A DNA stretch of 64,000 bases from Candidatus Thermoflexus tengchongensis (GTDB lineage Bacteria > Chloroflexota > Anaerolineae > Thermoflexales > Thermoflexaceae), in NCBI GenBank assembly GCA_016842085.1, contig JAEVEX010000015.1, positions 1 through 64,000 on the forward strand. The letters are read 5' to 3'. Of this stretch, positions 43,926-52,528 are shown piece by piece; within the stretch, counting starts at the first letter, position 1, and the number at the start of each line of letters is the position of its first letter. Position numbers and translations under genes: made by a program. The notes under the pieces were generated by a model. The model ran no database searches. It saw only the letters and a list, made by a program, of their open reading frames with translations, and was not told the DNA's origin.

Positions 43926-43974
43926 GAGATCTGCGTCATCCACCGATGTAGAGAACCGTGAATGGCCCTCGTGG

Positions 43975-44187
43975 GAGCCGCTCGCAGGACCCGCTTGAGC
44001 GGCGACAACGGTCGGGGCTGAAGCCTCCCTCCTACCGGCTTTCGGCAGGTGGTCGATTGTAAGCCGGCAGGAACCGCTTCAGCGGCGACATCCACGTCCA
44101 TTCCCGCTGATACGACAACCGCAGATCGTTGAGCGGAGCCTCCCCGTTCCCCGTAGGGCAACTGCTTGCAGTTGCCCTGCGCCTACT
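43975..44187 (-). repeat. Cluster of REP-like repeats
   Basis: Contains an inverted full-identity copy (43994-44025) of the 32-base segment at 23647-23678, the reverse copy of the 18-base unit at 14704-14721 (44110-44127) and a 28-base GTAGGGCAAC palindrome (44153-44180). Related units such as GCTTCAGCGGCGACATCC lie between. It is a nested assembly of the families seen elsewhere. Confidence 0.8.
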
Positions 44188-44255
44188 CTGGATGCTCTGA
44201 ATGAGCCTCCAGGTGGGGTGGTGGCCCCACCGGAAGGCCCGATGCGGCTGGAGTA

Positions 44256-45050
44256 TTAAGCCGAAAACGTGCGCAAAATCCATGCGGTGAGGACCAGCGC
44301 GAGGGCCCACAGGATCCCCTGCATGCGGCAGGAGCGAGAGCCTCGATTTTCCCGGAGCAGCAGGCCGACCAGCGCCAGGCCATAGGCTCCAGGGCCATGG
44401 CCGAGGGCCACAGCCCAGGCAACCCACAGGGGCCAGGCCACCCATCCGACCGCCGGGTGTTGAAACCCCACCCAGGCCAGACCGATCGGGATCCCCGCCA
44501 GAAGAGCAGGCACCGAGGATCCCCCTCCGGCGAGCCCCAACCACCAGGGAAAGGCACCAGAGACCCACCGCCAGATCCCTTCCCCGATCCCCGGATGGGC
44601 CAGGCGCCGCCCCAGGAGGAGAGCTACCCCGACTCCAAGGGTGAGCCAGACCCCGATGCCGCCGATCAGCCCGATTCCCAACCCCAGGGCGATGAGCGCC
44701 GTCGCCAGGGCGCCTGGAAATTCCGGAGCCTCCCGGGCCCGTGCGATGATCCCCCTGGCCAGCCGCCAGATAGCTCGAAGAAGGGCATCGGCTGGACTGT
44801 CGGACTGAAGATAGGGCAGGGGTAGCGAGGGAGGAAGCCCCGGAGAGGGAGACCTCTCATCCCTGGGGAGCTCCAGCAACAGCCAGCGCAGCGCCGGCCA
44901 TCCGGCTTCCGCCAGCAGCCACGCCCCCATCAGCCAGGATCCGGAGGGTAGGCTGCCGCTGGCCATCCATGCTGCCGCCAGGATCAGCGTGGCTTCCCCT
45001 TTGCCGAATAAGAGGAGGAACGGGAATCCTCTGCGCTCGCCCGACCGCAT
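44256..45050 (-). CDS. Membrane protein of unknown function
   Basis: A 264-residue protein, very rich in Leu, Ala, Gly and Trp, with about six predicted membrane helices. No catalytic motif or known family could be recognised. It starts 13 bases after the stop of the Mut7-C protein gene on the same strand, so the two are probably one operon. The ATG at 45050 has only a weak site (AGGTCTCCG). Composition and length are coherent with a real gene, but the role is unknown. Confidence 0.65.
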   Translation of the reverse strand: MRSGERRGFPFLLLFGKGEATLILAAAWMASGSLPSGSWLMGAWLLAEAGWPALRWLLLELPRDERSPSPGLPPSLPLPYLQSDSPADALLRAIWRLARGIIARAREAPEFPGALATALIALGLGIGLIGGIGVWLTLGVGVALLLGRRLAHPGIGEGIWRWVSGAFPWWLGLAGGGSSVPALLAGIPIGLAWVGFQHPAVGWVAWPLWVAWAVALGHGPGAYGLALVGLLLRENRGSRSCRMQGILWALALVLTAWILRTFSA

Positions 45051-45063
45051 CGGAGACCTTCAA

Positions 45064-45576
45064 TCAGGCTCTGAGACCCTGGCCATCATCGAGCCCAAGG
45101 TCATGGATCTCCAGGGCCTTCAGCACGGACCGCATCCGCTCAAAATGCGTGCCGGGCCAGTAGATGCGGCCGCACTCCGGGCAACGGTGGAAGCGTTCAT
45201 ACTGCCGCCAGACGAAAGCGGGGACATGGGAGGCCACCGCTTCCCGCGGGACAGGGGTCAGGCGGGCGTTACATACCGGGCAGCGGGAGAATGGGACATC
45301 CGCAGGCTCCCCGAAGCGCTCCCGGACGGCCCGCAGCTGCTGGATGAGGTCCTCGTGGTCCACCAGGAAAGCGTGGGGCCCTCCCCGGCGAGCCAGGGCG
45401 TGATCCCGGGTCAGCAGGATGCGATCCTCGGCCCGGGCGATGCGCAGCAGGGCGTCATCATCGAGGGAAGGATCGTAGTGGGTATCGTAACCCAGAATCC
45501 GCAACCACTTCGCCAGGCGGCCGAGCATGGTGTCGGCCACAAAGCGGGCGGAACGATGGTTCTCCAGCGGAGTCAT
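45064..45576 (-). CDS. Mut7-C RNase domain protein
   Basis: A 170-residue protein with the Mut7-C architecture: a PIN-like N-terminal part (RFVADTMLGRLAKWLRILGY, then DDALLRIARAEDRILLTRD) with conserved Asp residues, and a C-terminal zinc ribbon with two CxxC pairs (CPVCNARL and CPECGRIYW). The family is predicted to cleave RNA. It lies upstream of a membrane protein gene. No toxin-antitoxin partner is visible. Confidence 0.9.
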   Translation of the reverse strand: MTPLENHRSARFVADTMLGRLAKWLRILGYDTHYDPSLDDDALLRIARAEDRILLTRDHALARRGGPHAFLVDHEDLIQQLRAVRERFGEPADVPFSRCPVCNARLTPVPREAVASHVPAFVWRQYERFHRCPECGRIYWPGTHFERMRSVLKALEIHDLGLDDGQGLRA

Positions 45577-45697
45577 CGCGGCCCCCTCATGATCGGCGGC
45601 ACATCTTTGCGGCAGACCAGCCTCTTCCCTTACCCCACAAACCCATCGTGAGGCAGGACAACACGAGCTGCTGCCCTGCCAGGAAGTTACGCGGTGG

Positions 45698-45717
45698 ATC
45701 TCCCATGGGAGATTTTA
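45698..45717 (-). promoter_or_regulatory. Palindrome overlapping a candidate -10
   Basis: A perfect 16-base palindrome ATCTCCCATGGGAGAT (45698-45713) touches a minus-strand -10 TAAAAT (45717-45712). No good -35 is present. It lies upstream of the Mut7-C gene and may be an operator. Confidence 0.35.
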
Positions 45718-45807
45718 GACAGGAATCATCTCGCCTTCCGGATTCAGGGCCAACGGCGCAAGGCATGCTGCGGATCACAGCAAGCTCCGGAAACGGCGTC
45801 CGGTGCG

Positions 45808-47325
45808 CTAACCTTCCGCCAGCTCCTCCAGCTCGGCTTCCTCCTGACGGCGCTCCCGGGGCCGAAGGTGCGGGAACAGGATCACCTCCCGGATGGAGCG
45901 CCGGTCGGTGAAGAGCATGGTCAGGCGATCGATCCCCAGCCCCAGGCCCCCGTTCGGAGGCATTCCATAGCGCATCGCATCCAGATAGTCCTCATCCATC
46001 GGATGCGCCTCTTCATCTCCGGCCTCTCGTGCCCGCCCCTGTTCCAGGAACCGCTGCTCCTGATCCAGCGGGTCGTTCAGCTCTGTGAAGGCATTGCAGA
46101 TCTCCATGCCTCCGATGAATCCCTCGAAACGTTCCACCGTCCCCGGATCGTCCGGGCGGGCCTTGGCCAGAGGCGAGATCTCCCGAGGATAATCATAAAC
46201 GAAAGTCGGCTGGATGAGATGGGGCTCCACGAACTTCGAGATCAGGTCATCGATCAGCTTGCCCCGGCTGGCGCGAGGGTCAACCTCGATCCCACGGGCC
46301 GCCATCGCGGTGGCCAGGGATTCCTGGGTGGGATGCTGGGCGATATCGATTCCCGCGAACTCCAGGATGGCCTCCCGGAGGGGGATACGGCGCCATGGCG
46401 GATTGAGATCGATCTCATGGCCCTGGTAAACCAGGGTACGGCGCCCCAGCACCCGATCGGCGGCGAAGGCGATCAGCTCCTCGGTCAGCCGCATCATCTC
46501 CTGATAATCGGCGTAGGCCACGTAGCATTCCATCTGCGTGAATTCCGGATTGTGCTTGAAGGAAATCCCCTCGTTGCGGAAATCGCGGCCGATCTCATAT
46601 ACCCGTTCGAACATCCCCACCAGCAGACGCTTGAGGTAGAGCTCGAAGCTGATCCGCAGGTAGAGTTGCTGCTTCAGCTCGTTGTGATAGGTCACGAAGG
46701 GGCGAGCGGAGGCCCCGCCGTAAATCGGCTGCAGGATCGGCGTCTCCACCTCGATGAACCCCCGCTCGTCCAGGAAGGCCCGGATGGCCCGGACGAGGGC
46801 CGCGCGGGTGCGGAAGACCTCCCGAACCTCCGGGTTCATCATCAGATCCAGATAGCGACGCCGGTAACGGGTCTCCACATCCTTCAGGCCGTGCCAGCGG
46901 GAAGGGGGCGGGTAGATCGCCTTGGCCAGCATCCGAAAATCCCGGACCCGAAGGGAGATCTCCCCGGTCCGGGTGCGCATCATCGTTCCTTCCGCTTCAA
47001 TGAAATCGCCCAGGTCAAAAAACTCCTGGAAGAAACGATAACGCTCCTCGCCCAGGTCATCATAGCGGAGGAACAGCTGGAGACGACCGTCACCGTCGTG
47101 GAGGTCTGCGAAGGTCACCTTCCCCATCCCACGGATCGCCGTCAGGCGCCCGGCGACCACTGCCTCCACGGTTTCCTCGCGGCCCTCGGCGGCCTGGAAC
47201 GCCTGAATCGCCTGCGCGCTGGTGTGGGTGCGCCGGGAACGCGGTGGATACGGATCGACGCCCTGGGCGCGCAGGCGCGCGACCTTTTCCAGACGACGGC
47301 GGACGATCTCTCGAAAGAGGGCCAT
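45808..47325 (-). CDS. lysS: Lysyl-tRNA synthetase, class II
   Basis: A 505-residue class II LysRS. It has an N-terminal anticodon-binding OB fold (about 50-150: VAGRLTAIRGMGKVTFADLH), motif 1 in FLDERGFIEVETPILQP, motif 2 FRNEGISFKHNPEFTQME, and motif 3 GLGIDRLTMLFTDRRSI. ATG 47325 lies 10 bases after the greA stop, so the two genes form an operon. The pair greA-lysS is common in several bacterial groups. Confidence 0.96.
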   Translation of the reverse strand: MALFREIVRRRLEKVARLRAQGVDPYPPRSRRTHTSAQAIQAFQAAEGREETVEAVVAGRLTAIRGMGKVTFADLHDGDGRLQLFLRYDDLGEERYRFFQEFFDLGDFIEAEGTMMRTRTGEISLRVRDFRMLAKAIYPPPSRWHGLKDVETRYRRRYLDLMMNPEVREVFRTRAALVRAIRAFLDERGFIEVETPILQPIYGGASARPFVTYHNELKQQLYLRISFELYLKRLLVGMFERVYEIGRDFRNEGISFKHNPEFTQMECYVAYADYQEMMRLTEELIAFAADRVLGRRTLVYQGHEIDLNPPWRRIPLREAILEFAGIDIAQHPTQESLATAMAARGIEVDPRASRGKLIDDLISKFVEPHLIQPTFVYDYPREISPLAKARPDDPGTVERFEGFIGGMEICNAFTELNDPLDQEQRFLEQGRAREAGDEEAHPMDEDYLDAMRYGMPPNGGLGLGIDRLTMLFTDRRSIREVILFPHLRPRERRQEEAELEELAEG

Positions 47326-47334
47326 CGCTGGAAC

Positions 47335-47808
47335 CTATTCGATGTGAAGGATGCGGAAACGCAGGACACCGTCCGGGGCGTTCACCGTGATCACATCGCC
47401 CACCTGACGCCCCAGAAGGGCCTGCCCCAGCGGGGACTCATTGGAGATCCGACCGTGAACCGGGTCCGCCTCAGCCGAGCCGACCACCTGATAGCGCTCC
47501 GGCGTGGAGCTGCCCTCCTCCTGGATGGTCACCCAGCTCCCCAGGGTGACGAAGGTCTTGGGGCCGGCGCTTTCCTCGATGATCACCGCCCGGCGAAGCA
47601 TGGACTCCAGCGTCATGATACGGCCTTCCACAAACGCCTGTTCGATCTTGGCGGCCTCGTATTCGGCGTTTTCATCATAATTGCCTTCATCCATCGCCAG
47701 GTTCAACCGCTTCGCGACCTCCTGGCGCCGGACGGTGCGGAGATACTCCAGCTCTTCGAGGAGTTTCTGATAACCCTCACGGGTCAGATAGATCGGCTGC
47801 TCGCTCAT
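47335..47808 (-). CDS. greA: Transcription elongation factor GreA
   Basis: A 157-residue protein of the standard GreA length. An N-terminal coiled coil (about 1-75) carries the tip acid residues D40 and E43-E45 in DEGNYDENAEYEAAK, which place Mg in the RNA polymerase active site and trigger cleavage of backtracked RNA. The C-terminal FKBP-like domain follows (VGSAEADPVHGRISNESPLG). It is cotranscribed with lysS. The leader of about 170 bases contains a terminator hairpin that may control it. Confidence 0.96.
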   Translation of the reverse strand: MSEQPIYLTREGYQKLLEELEYLRTVRRQEVAKRLNLAMDEGNYDENAEYEAAKIEQAFVEGRIMTLESMLRRAVIIEESAGPKTFVTLGSWVTIQEEGSSTPERYQVVGSAEADPVHGRISNESPLGQALLGRQVGDVITVNAPDGVLRFRILHIE

Positions 47809-47890
47809 AGATCCTCACAGGAATCAGGTTCGGATGACGAATTGTTTCCTCATAAAATGCGAAAGATCGGCGGCAACATCCGCATGCCGA

Positions 47891-47915
47891 ATAAAAAGAG
47901 CGCCTGCAGAGGCGC
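47891..47915 (-). terminator. Intrinsic terminator in the greA leader (attenuator)
   Basis: On the minus strand: a 6-base stem (GCGCCT, 4-base loop, AGGCGC) followed by TCTTTTT. It lies between the greA promoter and gene, so it should cut short part of the transcripts. Confidence 0.7.
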
Positions 47916-47979
47916 CCTGTTCTCAAGACCTGACCATCCCGCACCGAAGCAAGAGGCCATCGGCTTTCAGTGCCTCTTC

Positions 47980-48008
47980 ATTATAGCATGCCCCTGATGC
48001 CCCAACAA
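47980..48008 (-). promoter_or_regulatory. Promoter of greA-lysS
   Basis: On the minus strand: perfect -10 TATAAT (47985-47980), 17-base spacer, weak -35 TTGTTG (48008-48003). The leader is about 165 bases. Confidence 0.65.
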
Positions 48009-48087
48009 GTGAGGAAGAGGTCCCAGCCCACCATGGGCTATCGCGAGGGGAGCCCGGTTGGAAAAACAGAATACCCGGATTCCAGGG

Positions 48088-49272
48088 TCAGCGCTCATCT
48101 CCCTCCAGCTTCTCGCTCTCGTCTGAAGTCAGCGCATGCGGGAGCCGCGGCATCTCCCCAATCGGCTCCAGGGGCTGTGTCTCATCGGGAAGACCCTGAA
48201 GCTCCTGAATCCGGCGGAGCGCTGGACGCACCCGGTGTTCAAAGGAGCCCACTATTTTGTTGTATTTCTCGACCGTTTGTTTCAATTCTTTTCCGAGCTC
48301 TGAAAGATGATCTACAAACACAGACATACGCCTGGAGAGCTCATGGCTCTGGCGGATGATATCTTGGGCGTTCTCCAGCGTCTGCTGCTGTTGCCATCCG
48401 TAGGCAATTGCTTTGAGGAGCGCCAAGAGGATAATCGGAGTGGCCGGCAGCACCCGCTGCTGGAAGGCATACTCGAGAAGCTCCCCGTCCGCCTCAAACG
48501 CCGCGCTCAGGATCGCTTCCCCCGGAAGATACATCACCACGAGCTCGGGACTGGAGTTGCTTAGAGCTCGCCAATATTCCTTCCCACCCAGCGTTCGAAT
48601 CCGTTCCCTCAGGGAGCGGGCATGGGCTGCCAAGTGTTTTCGACGTTCCCGCTCATCCGTTTCCTTCAGTGCCCTGAAATAAGCATCCATGGGGGCCTTG
48701 GCGTCCACCACAATGCATCTCTTGTTGGGCAAACGGATGATCATGTCGGGCCGTTCTCCTTCGCCCACAGACCCTTGAGTCTCGAAGTCGATGTATTTCT
48801 GCAACCCGGCCAGTTCCACCAAGCGCTGAAGCTGGATTTCCGCCCATTGTCCCCGGGGGCCCGAGGCTTTCAACGCCCCGCTCAATTCGAGGGTGCTTTT
48901 CTGCAACTCAACAATGGTCTGGGAGAGCTGATCAAGTTCTTTCTTCAGGGAGCCCTGCTCTTGCGCCTGGTTTCGCTCCAACTCACGAAGCCGCTGCTCC
49001 AGGCGCTCCTGCATCTCCCGCAGGGGCTTCGTCAATCCCTCAAACTGCTGGTAGGCGATCTGAAGCAGGTTCTGCACGGCATCACCGGTGAAGGCCCGCA
49101 GGCTTTCCTTCACGGTCTCTGGCGCGACCTGTTCTTTGAGCCTCTGAAGCTCTGCGCGCAACTCCACCTCTTGGAGACGCCGCCAGAGGAACATGAGCAG
49201 AGCCCCCAGCATAACTCCAAGAATGAACCCGATCACGGCTCCCATGAGGGCCCACCCGATAAAGGGTCCCAT
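48088..49272 (-). CDS. rmuC: RmuC family DNA recombination protein
   Basis: A 394-residue protein with an N-terminal membrane helix (WALMGAVIGFILGVMLGALL), a long coiled-coil region (about 35-150), then the RmuC nuclease-like domain: GPRGQWAEIQLQRLVELAGL, RPDMIIRLPNKRCIVVDAKA, and PELVVMYLPGEA. The family limits inversions between repeats; its biochemical activity is uncertain. ATG 49272 follows AGGAGGGATCAGC; a longer frame up to 49347 lacks such a site. It lies 133 bases after infB. Confidence 0.92.
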   Translation of the reverse strand: MGPFIGWALMGAVIGFILGVMLGALLMFLWRRLQEVELRAELQRLKEQVAPETVKESLRAFTGDAVQNLLQIAYQQFEGLTKPLREMQERLEQRLRELERNQAQEQGSLKKELDQLSQTIVELQKSTLELSGALKASGPRGQWAEIQLQRLVELAGLQKYIDFETQGSVGEGERPDMIIRLPNKRCIVVDAKAPMDAYFRALKETDERERRKHLAAHARSLRERIRTLGGKEYWRALSNSSPELVVMYLPGEAILSAAFEADGELLEYAFQQRVLPATPIILLALLKAIAYGWQQQQTLENAQDIIRQSHELSRRMSVFVDHLSELGKELKQTVEKYNKIVGSFEHRVRPALRRIQELQGLPDETQPLEPIGEMPRLPHALTSDESEKLEGDER

Positions 49273-49404
49273 GCTGATCCCTCCTATCGATGGACTCCTG
49301 GTGAAATGGACGGACCATACAGACCATATGGGGAGCGAGCTCTGCACGCCCCCGTCTTAGGACCACAGTCTGAAGTCCAATAGGAGCAAAGCCGCGTGGA
49401 GCCT

Positions 49405-51192
49405 TCAGGCGGCCGCCACCTCCTCCCGGACGAAGCACTCCAGGATATCCCCCACGACGAAATCGTGGAATCCCTCCAGCCCGACCCCGCATTCATAGCC
49501 GGCGCGGACCTCCGGGACGTCGTCTTTATACCGCTTCAGGGAGGCGATGCGGCCTTCGTGGATCTTCTGGCCGCCCCGCAGGACCCGCACCATGGCGTTG
49601 CGGCGGATCTCCCCATCCCGAACGTAACACCCCGCCACCTGGCCGCCCCGCACCTTGAAGACCTGGCGGACCTCCGCGTGGCCCAGGATCCGCTCCTGGA
49701 TCGTGGGGGCCAGCATGCCCTTCAGGGCCTTCTCCAGATCCTCCTCAATGTGATAGATCACGTTGTAAAGCCGGATGTCCACCCCCTCGGTCTCGGCCAG
49801 CCGCTTCGCCGCCGCATCCACCGGGACGTTGAACCCGATGATGATGGCATCGGAGGCCGCCGCCAGGGTGACGTCCGAGACGCTGACCTCGCCCGCATCG
49901 GCATGCAGGACGTTCAGCTGGAGCTGATCCCCGGCGTGCTTCTCCACCAGCCGCTGCAGGAGGCCGATGATCGGCTCGATGGATCCCTGGACATCCGTCT
50001 TGACGATGACATTGAACTCGCGAACCTTGCCCGCCTGCATGCGGCGGTAAAGGTCTTCCAGGCTCATCCGCCGGACCTGGCGCTGGCGCTGGCGCTCGGC
50101 CGCCCGCCGCTCCGCCAGCTCCCGGGCCTGGCGCTCGCTCTCCACCACCTCAAAGAGATCCCCCGCCTCCGGCACATCCGAGAGCCCCAGGACCTCCACC
50201 GGCGTGGAGGGTGGTGCTTTCTTCAGTGGACGACCCCGGTCGTCGAACATGGCGCGGACCCGACCGTAGGTGGCGCCGGCGACGATGATGTCTCCCTGTT
50301 TGAGGGTGCCGTTCTGCACGAGCAGAGTGGCTACCGGGCCGCGCTTATCCACCCGCGCGTCGATTACCGTGCCCACCGCCGGGCGATCCGGATTGGCCTT
50401 GATCTCCCGGGTCTCTGCCACCAGCAGGATCGCCTCCAGGAGATCCTCGATGCCAATGCGCTGCTTGGCCGAGACCTTGACCACGATGGTGTCACCCCCG
50501 TATTCCTGAGGAACCAGGCCGAGCTCCGAGAGCTGGCTCATCACGCGCTCGACGTTCGCGGTGGGCTTGTCGATCTTGTTGAGGGCCACGATCACCGGCA
50601 GGCGGGCGGCCCGGGCGTGGGCCAGCGCCTCGCGGGTCTGGGGCATCACCCCATCATCGGCCGCCACCACCAGGACGGCAATATCGGTGACCTGAGCACC
50701 CCGGGCCCGCATCTGGGTGAACGCCTCGTGGCCCGGCGTATCCAGGAAGGTGATCTTGCGCCCGTTGTATTCCACCTGATAGGCGCCGATCCGCTGGGTG
50801 ATCTGCCCTACCTCCTGAGCCGCCACGTTCGTGCGGCGGATGGCGTCCAGCAGGGTGGTCTTCCCGTGATCCACATGGCCGAGGACCACCACCACGGGCG
50901 GCCGCGGCTTCAGCTTGGAAGGATCCTCTCCCGCATAGAGGCGCTCCCAGAGCAACGAAGGGCCTTCCTCTTCCGCGGCCTCCGGCGGCCGTTGTTCCCG
51001 GGGTTCGAAGCCGAACTCATGGGCCACCAGGGCCGCTGTTTCATAATCGATGCGCTGGTTGATGCTGGCCATAATGCCGTTGTGCATGAGGACCTTGATG
51101 ACATCGATGGGGCTCACCGACATCAGCGCGGCCAGCTCGCGCACCGTAATGCTCGCCGGGATCTCGATTTCTTTCCGCCCGTTTTGTCGCAT
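49405..51192 (-). CDS. infB: Translation initiation factor IF-2 (short form)
   Basis: A 595-residue IF-2. A short N-terminal domain is followed by the GTPase: G1 GHVDHGKTT at 105-113, G3 DTPGHEAF, G4 NKID, then domains II to IV that bind initiator fMet-tRNA. The absence of a long N-terminal region matches the short forms seen in Thermus and others. ATG 51192 follows AAGGAGG. It follows ylxR on the same strand with a terminator hairpin between them, so it may be controlled apart from the nusA group. Confidence 0.96.
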   Translation of the reverse strand: MRQNGRKEIEIPASITVRELAALMSVSPIDVIKVLMHNGIMASINQRIDYETAALVAHEFGFEPREQRPPEAAEEEGPSLLWERLYAGEDPSKLKPRPPVVVVLGHVDHGKTTLLDAIRRTNVAAQEVGQITQRIGAYQVEYNGRKITFLDTPGHEAFTQMRARGAQVTDIAVLVVAADDGVMPQTREALAHARAARLPVIVALNKIDKPTANVERVMSQLSELGLVPQEYGGDTIVVKVSAKQRIGIEDLLEAILLVAETREIKANPDRPAVGTVIDARVDKRGPVATLLVQNGTLKQGDIIVAGATYGRVRAMFDDRGRPLKKAPPSTPVEVLGLSDVPEAGDLFEVVESERQARELAERRAAERQRQRQVRRMSLEDLYRRMQAGKVREFNVIVKTDVQGSIEPIIGLLQRLVEKHAGDQLQLNVLHADAGEVSVSDVTLAAASDAIIIGFNVPVDAAAKRLAETEGVDIRLYNVIYHIEEDLEKALKGMLAPTIQERILGHAEVRQVFKVRGGQVAGCYVRDGEIRRNAMVRVLRGGQKIHEGRIASLKRYKDDVPEVRAGYECGVGLEGFHDFVVGDILECFVREEVAAA

Positions 51193-51245
51193 CCTGCGCC
51201 TCCTTCTTCAAGCTTATGGTTCAGGGAACAGGGCCGTCTTTGAAC

Positions 51246-51284
51246 AACAAAAACCGGCACGGCGGCCCAGGCCGACCGTGCCGG
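51246..51284 (-). terminator. Intrinsic terminator between ylxR and infB
   Basis: On the minus strand: a strong stem (CCGGCACGG with CCGTGCCGG, plus inner CGGCC/GGCCG) followed by TTTTTGTTGTT. It lies within the leader of infB, about 50 bases before its ATG, and no other promoter is visible in that stretch. Confidence 0.8.
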
Positions 51285-51360
51285 CGGATCTCCCAGGCGT
51301 TTCCCCCAGCCCGCTTGCGCGGGCCGGAGAAGGGTTTTCGCGAGCCCGTTCAGGGTCGCA

Positions 51361-51645
51361 TCACGCCTCATCCTCCGGCAGGGTCGCGGCATAGGCCACC
51401 AGCGCCATGCGGTCCTCCTCCCGCAGCGCCTCGATCCGCAGGGCATATTCCAGGCGTCCATCCTTCAGGGCCCGCTCCCAGCAGGAGCGCCGGGGATGCA
51501 GGTAGGCCCCCCGACCCGACTTCTTCCCTGTCGGATCAATCTCCACCCGGCCCTCCGGCGTGCGGACGATGCGGATCATCTCCCGCTTCGCCTGCACCTG
51601 CCGGCAGCCCACGCACGTGCGTTGAGGGATATGCTTCCGCGCCAT
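51361..51645 (-). CDS. ylxR: YlxR family RNA-binding protein (RnpM)
   Basis: A 94-residue protein with the YlxR motif: PQRTCVGCRQVQAKREMIRI and GRGAYLHPRRSCWERAL. It lies between nusA and infB in most bacteria and is now linked to RNase P modulation. ATG 51645 gives the canonical opening MARKHIPQRTCVGCR. The upstream ribosome-binding site is weak. Two Uma2 genes lie between it and nusA. Confidence 0.92.
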   Translation of the reverse strand: MARKHIPQRTCVGCRQVQAKREMIRIVRTPEGRVEIDPTGKKSGRGAYLHPRRSCWERALKDGRLEYALRIEALREEDRMALVAYAATLPEDEA

Positions 51646-51789
51646 CTGGGTTCCATGCTCGCAGGACTTATCTCGTAGACTGGACGGCCCGATTCGCCCG
51701 GGATCCTGTAGGGAACGGCCCAGTCTTAAAAGTTCCCCAGGAAGCCCGCTGCGCAACCCGCGCTCCACGCCGAATCGGATGACGAGCCT

Positions 51790-52380
51790 TCATCCGAAGA
51801 TCCGGTCCACCTCCACGGTGAAACCGACGAGGAGCGCGGAATGGGCCGTCTGGCCCATACCCCACTTGCCGATCAGCTCATAGGCTCCGCCCTTCAGCTC
51901 ATACACCTCGACCGTTTGCGCTTCCGGATCAACAATCCAGTATTCCAGCACCCCTGCCCGGGCATATTCCGCAAACTTCTCGACCCGATCTGTCCTCCGG
52001 GTATCCGGCGAGGTGACCTCAACGACGAGGTCCGGAACACCGCATACCCGCTCGCCAATGCGATCCAGATGCTCGCGGGCAATAAAGAAAATATCCGGTT
52101 CGCGGATCTTGCCCGCCCACAGGCGGACGGGGAGAGGAGCAAAGCGAACCACCCCCAGTTTGTGCCGCTCGATAAACGCGTGAAGCGCCAGAAACAGGTT
52201 TTGAAGGGCCGTCTGATGCGTGCAGGTGGGATGCGGCGGCACCAGCAGCCTCCCCTCCGAGAGCTCGACGATTCGATTCCGATCCGGCAGGGCAAAGAAG
52301 TCCTCCTCCGTCCACTGTCCCTGAGGAGGGTAAAGTTCCGCCACCTCCACCGCTCGTCCTCCCCGGGTTCGAGCTCCCAT
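51790..52380 (-). CDS. Uma2 family endonuclease-like protein
   Basis: A 196-residue protein of the Uma2 (DUF820) family of the PD-(D/E)XK fold. Visible motif elements: PDIFFIAREH and PDLVVEVTSPDTRRTDRVEK, followed by EYARAGVLEYWIVDPE, where Asp, Glu and Lys of the active centre lie. Function in the cell is unknown; many members are thought to be nucleases. It lies between another Uma2 gene and ylxR. Its start at 52380 has a plausible GTTCGAGCTCC-type context without a strong site. Confidence 0.9.
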   Translation of the reverse strand: MGARTRGGRAVEVAELYPPQGQWTEEDFFALPDRNRIVELSEGRLLVPPHPTCTHQTALQNLFLALHAFIERHKLGVVRFAPLPVRLWAGKIREPDIFFIAREHLDRIGERVCGVPDLVVEVTSPDTRRTDRVEKFAEYARAGVLEYWIVDPEAQTVEVYELKGGAYELIGKWGMGQTAHSALLVGFTVEVDRIFG

Positions 52381-52430
52381 GCGTTCCTCCCCCCACAGGT
52401 CATGCCCTGTCCAGGCCCCCTCCTTTTAGT

Positions 52431-52458
52431 GTAGGGCAACCGCGAGCAGTTGCCCTAC
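52431..52458 (+). repeat. REP-like hairpin repeat, third copy
   Basis: A 28-base palindrome with arms GTAGGGCAAC and GTTGCCCTAC, related to 14669-14696 and 44153-44180. Small hairpins CCCCCGCGAGGGGG and CCTGCACGATGCAGG follow it up to about 52500. It lies in the 148-base gap between the two Uma2 genes. Confidence 0.8.
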
Positions 52459-52528
52459 GCCGCGCCGAGCCCCCGCGAGGGGGCCTGCACGATGCAGGCG
52501 AACAGCCTGCGCTACGCCAAAAACTGCC

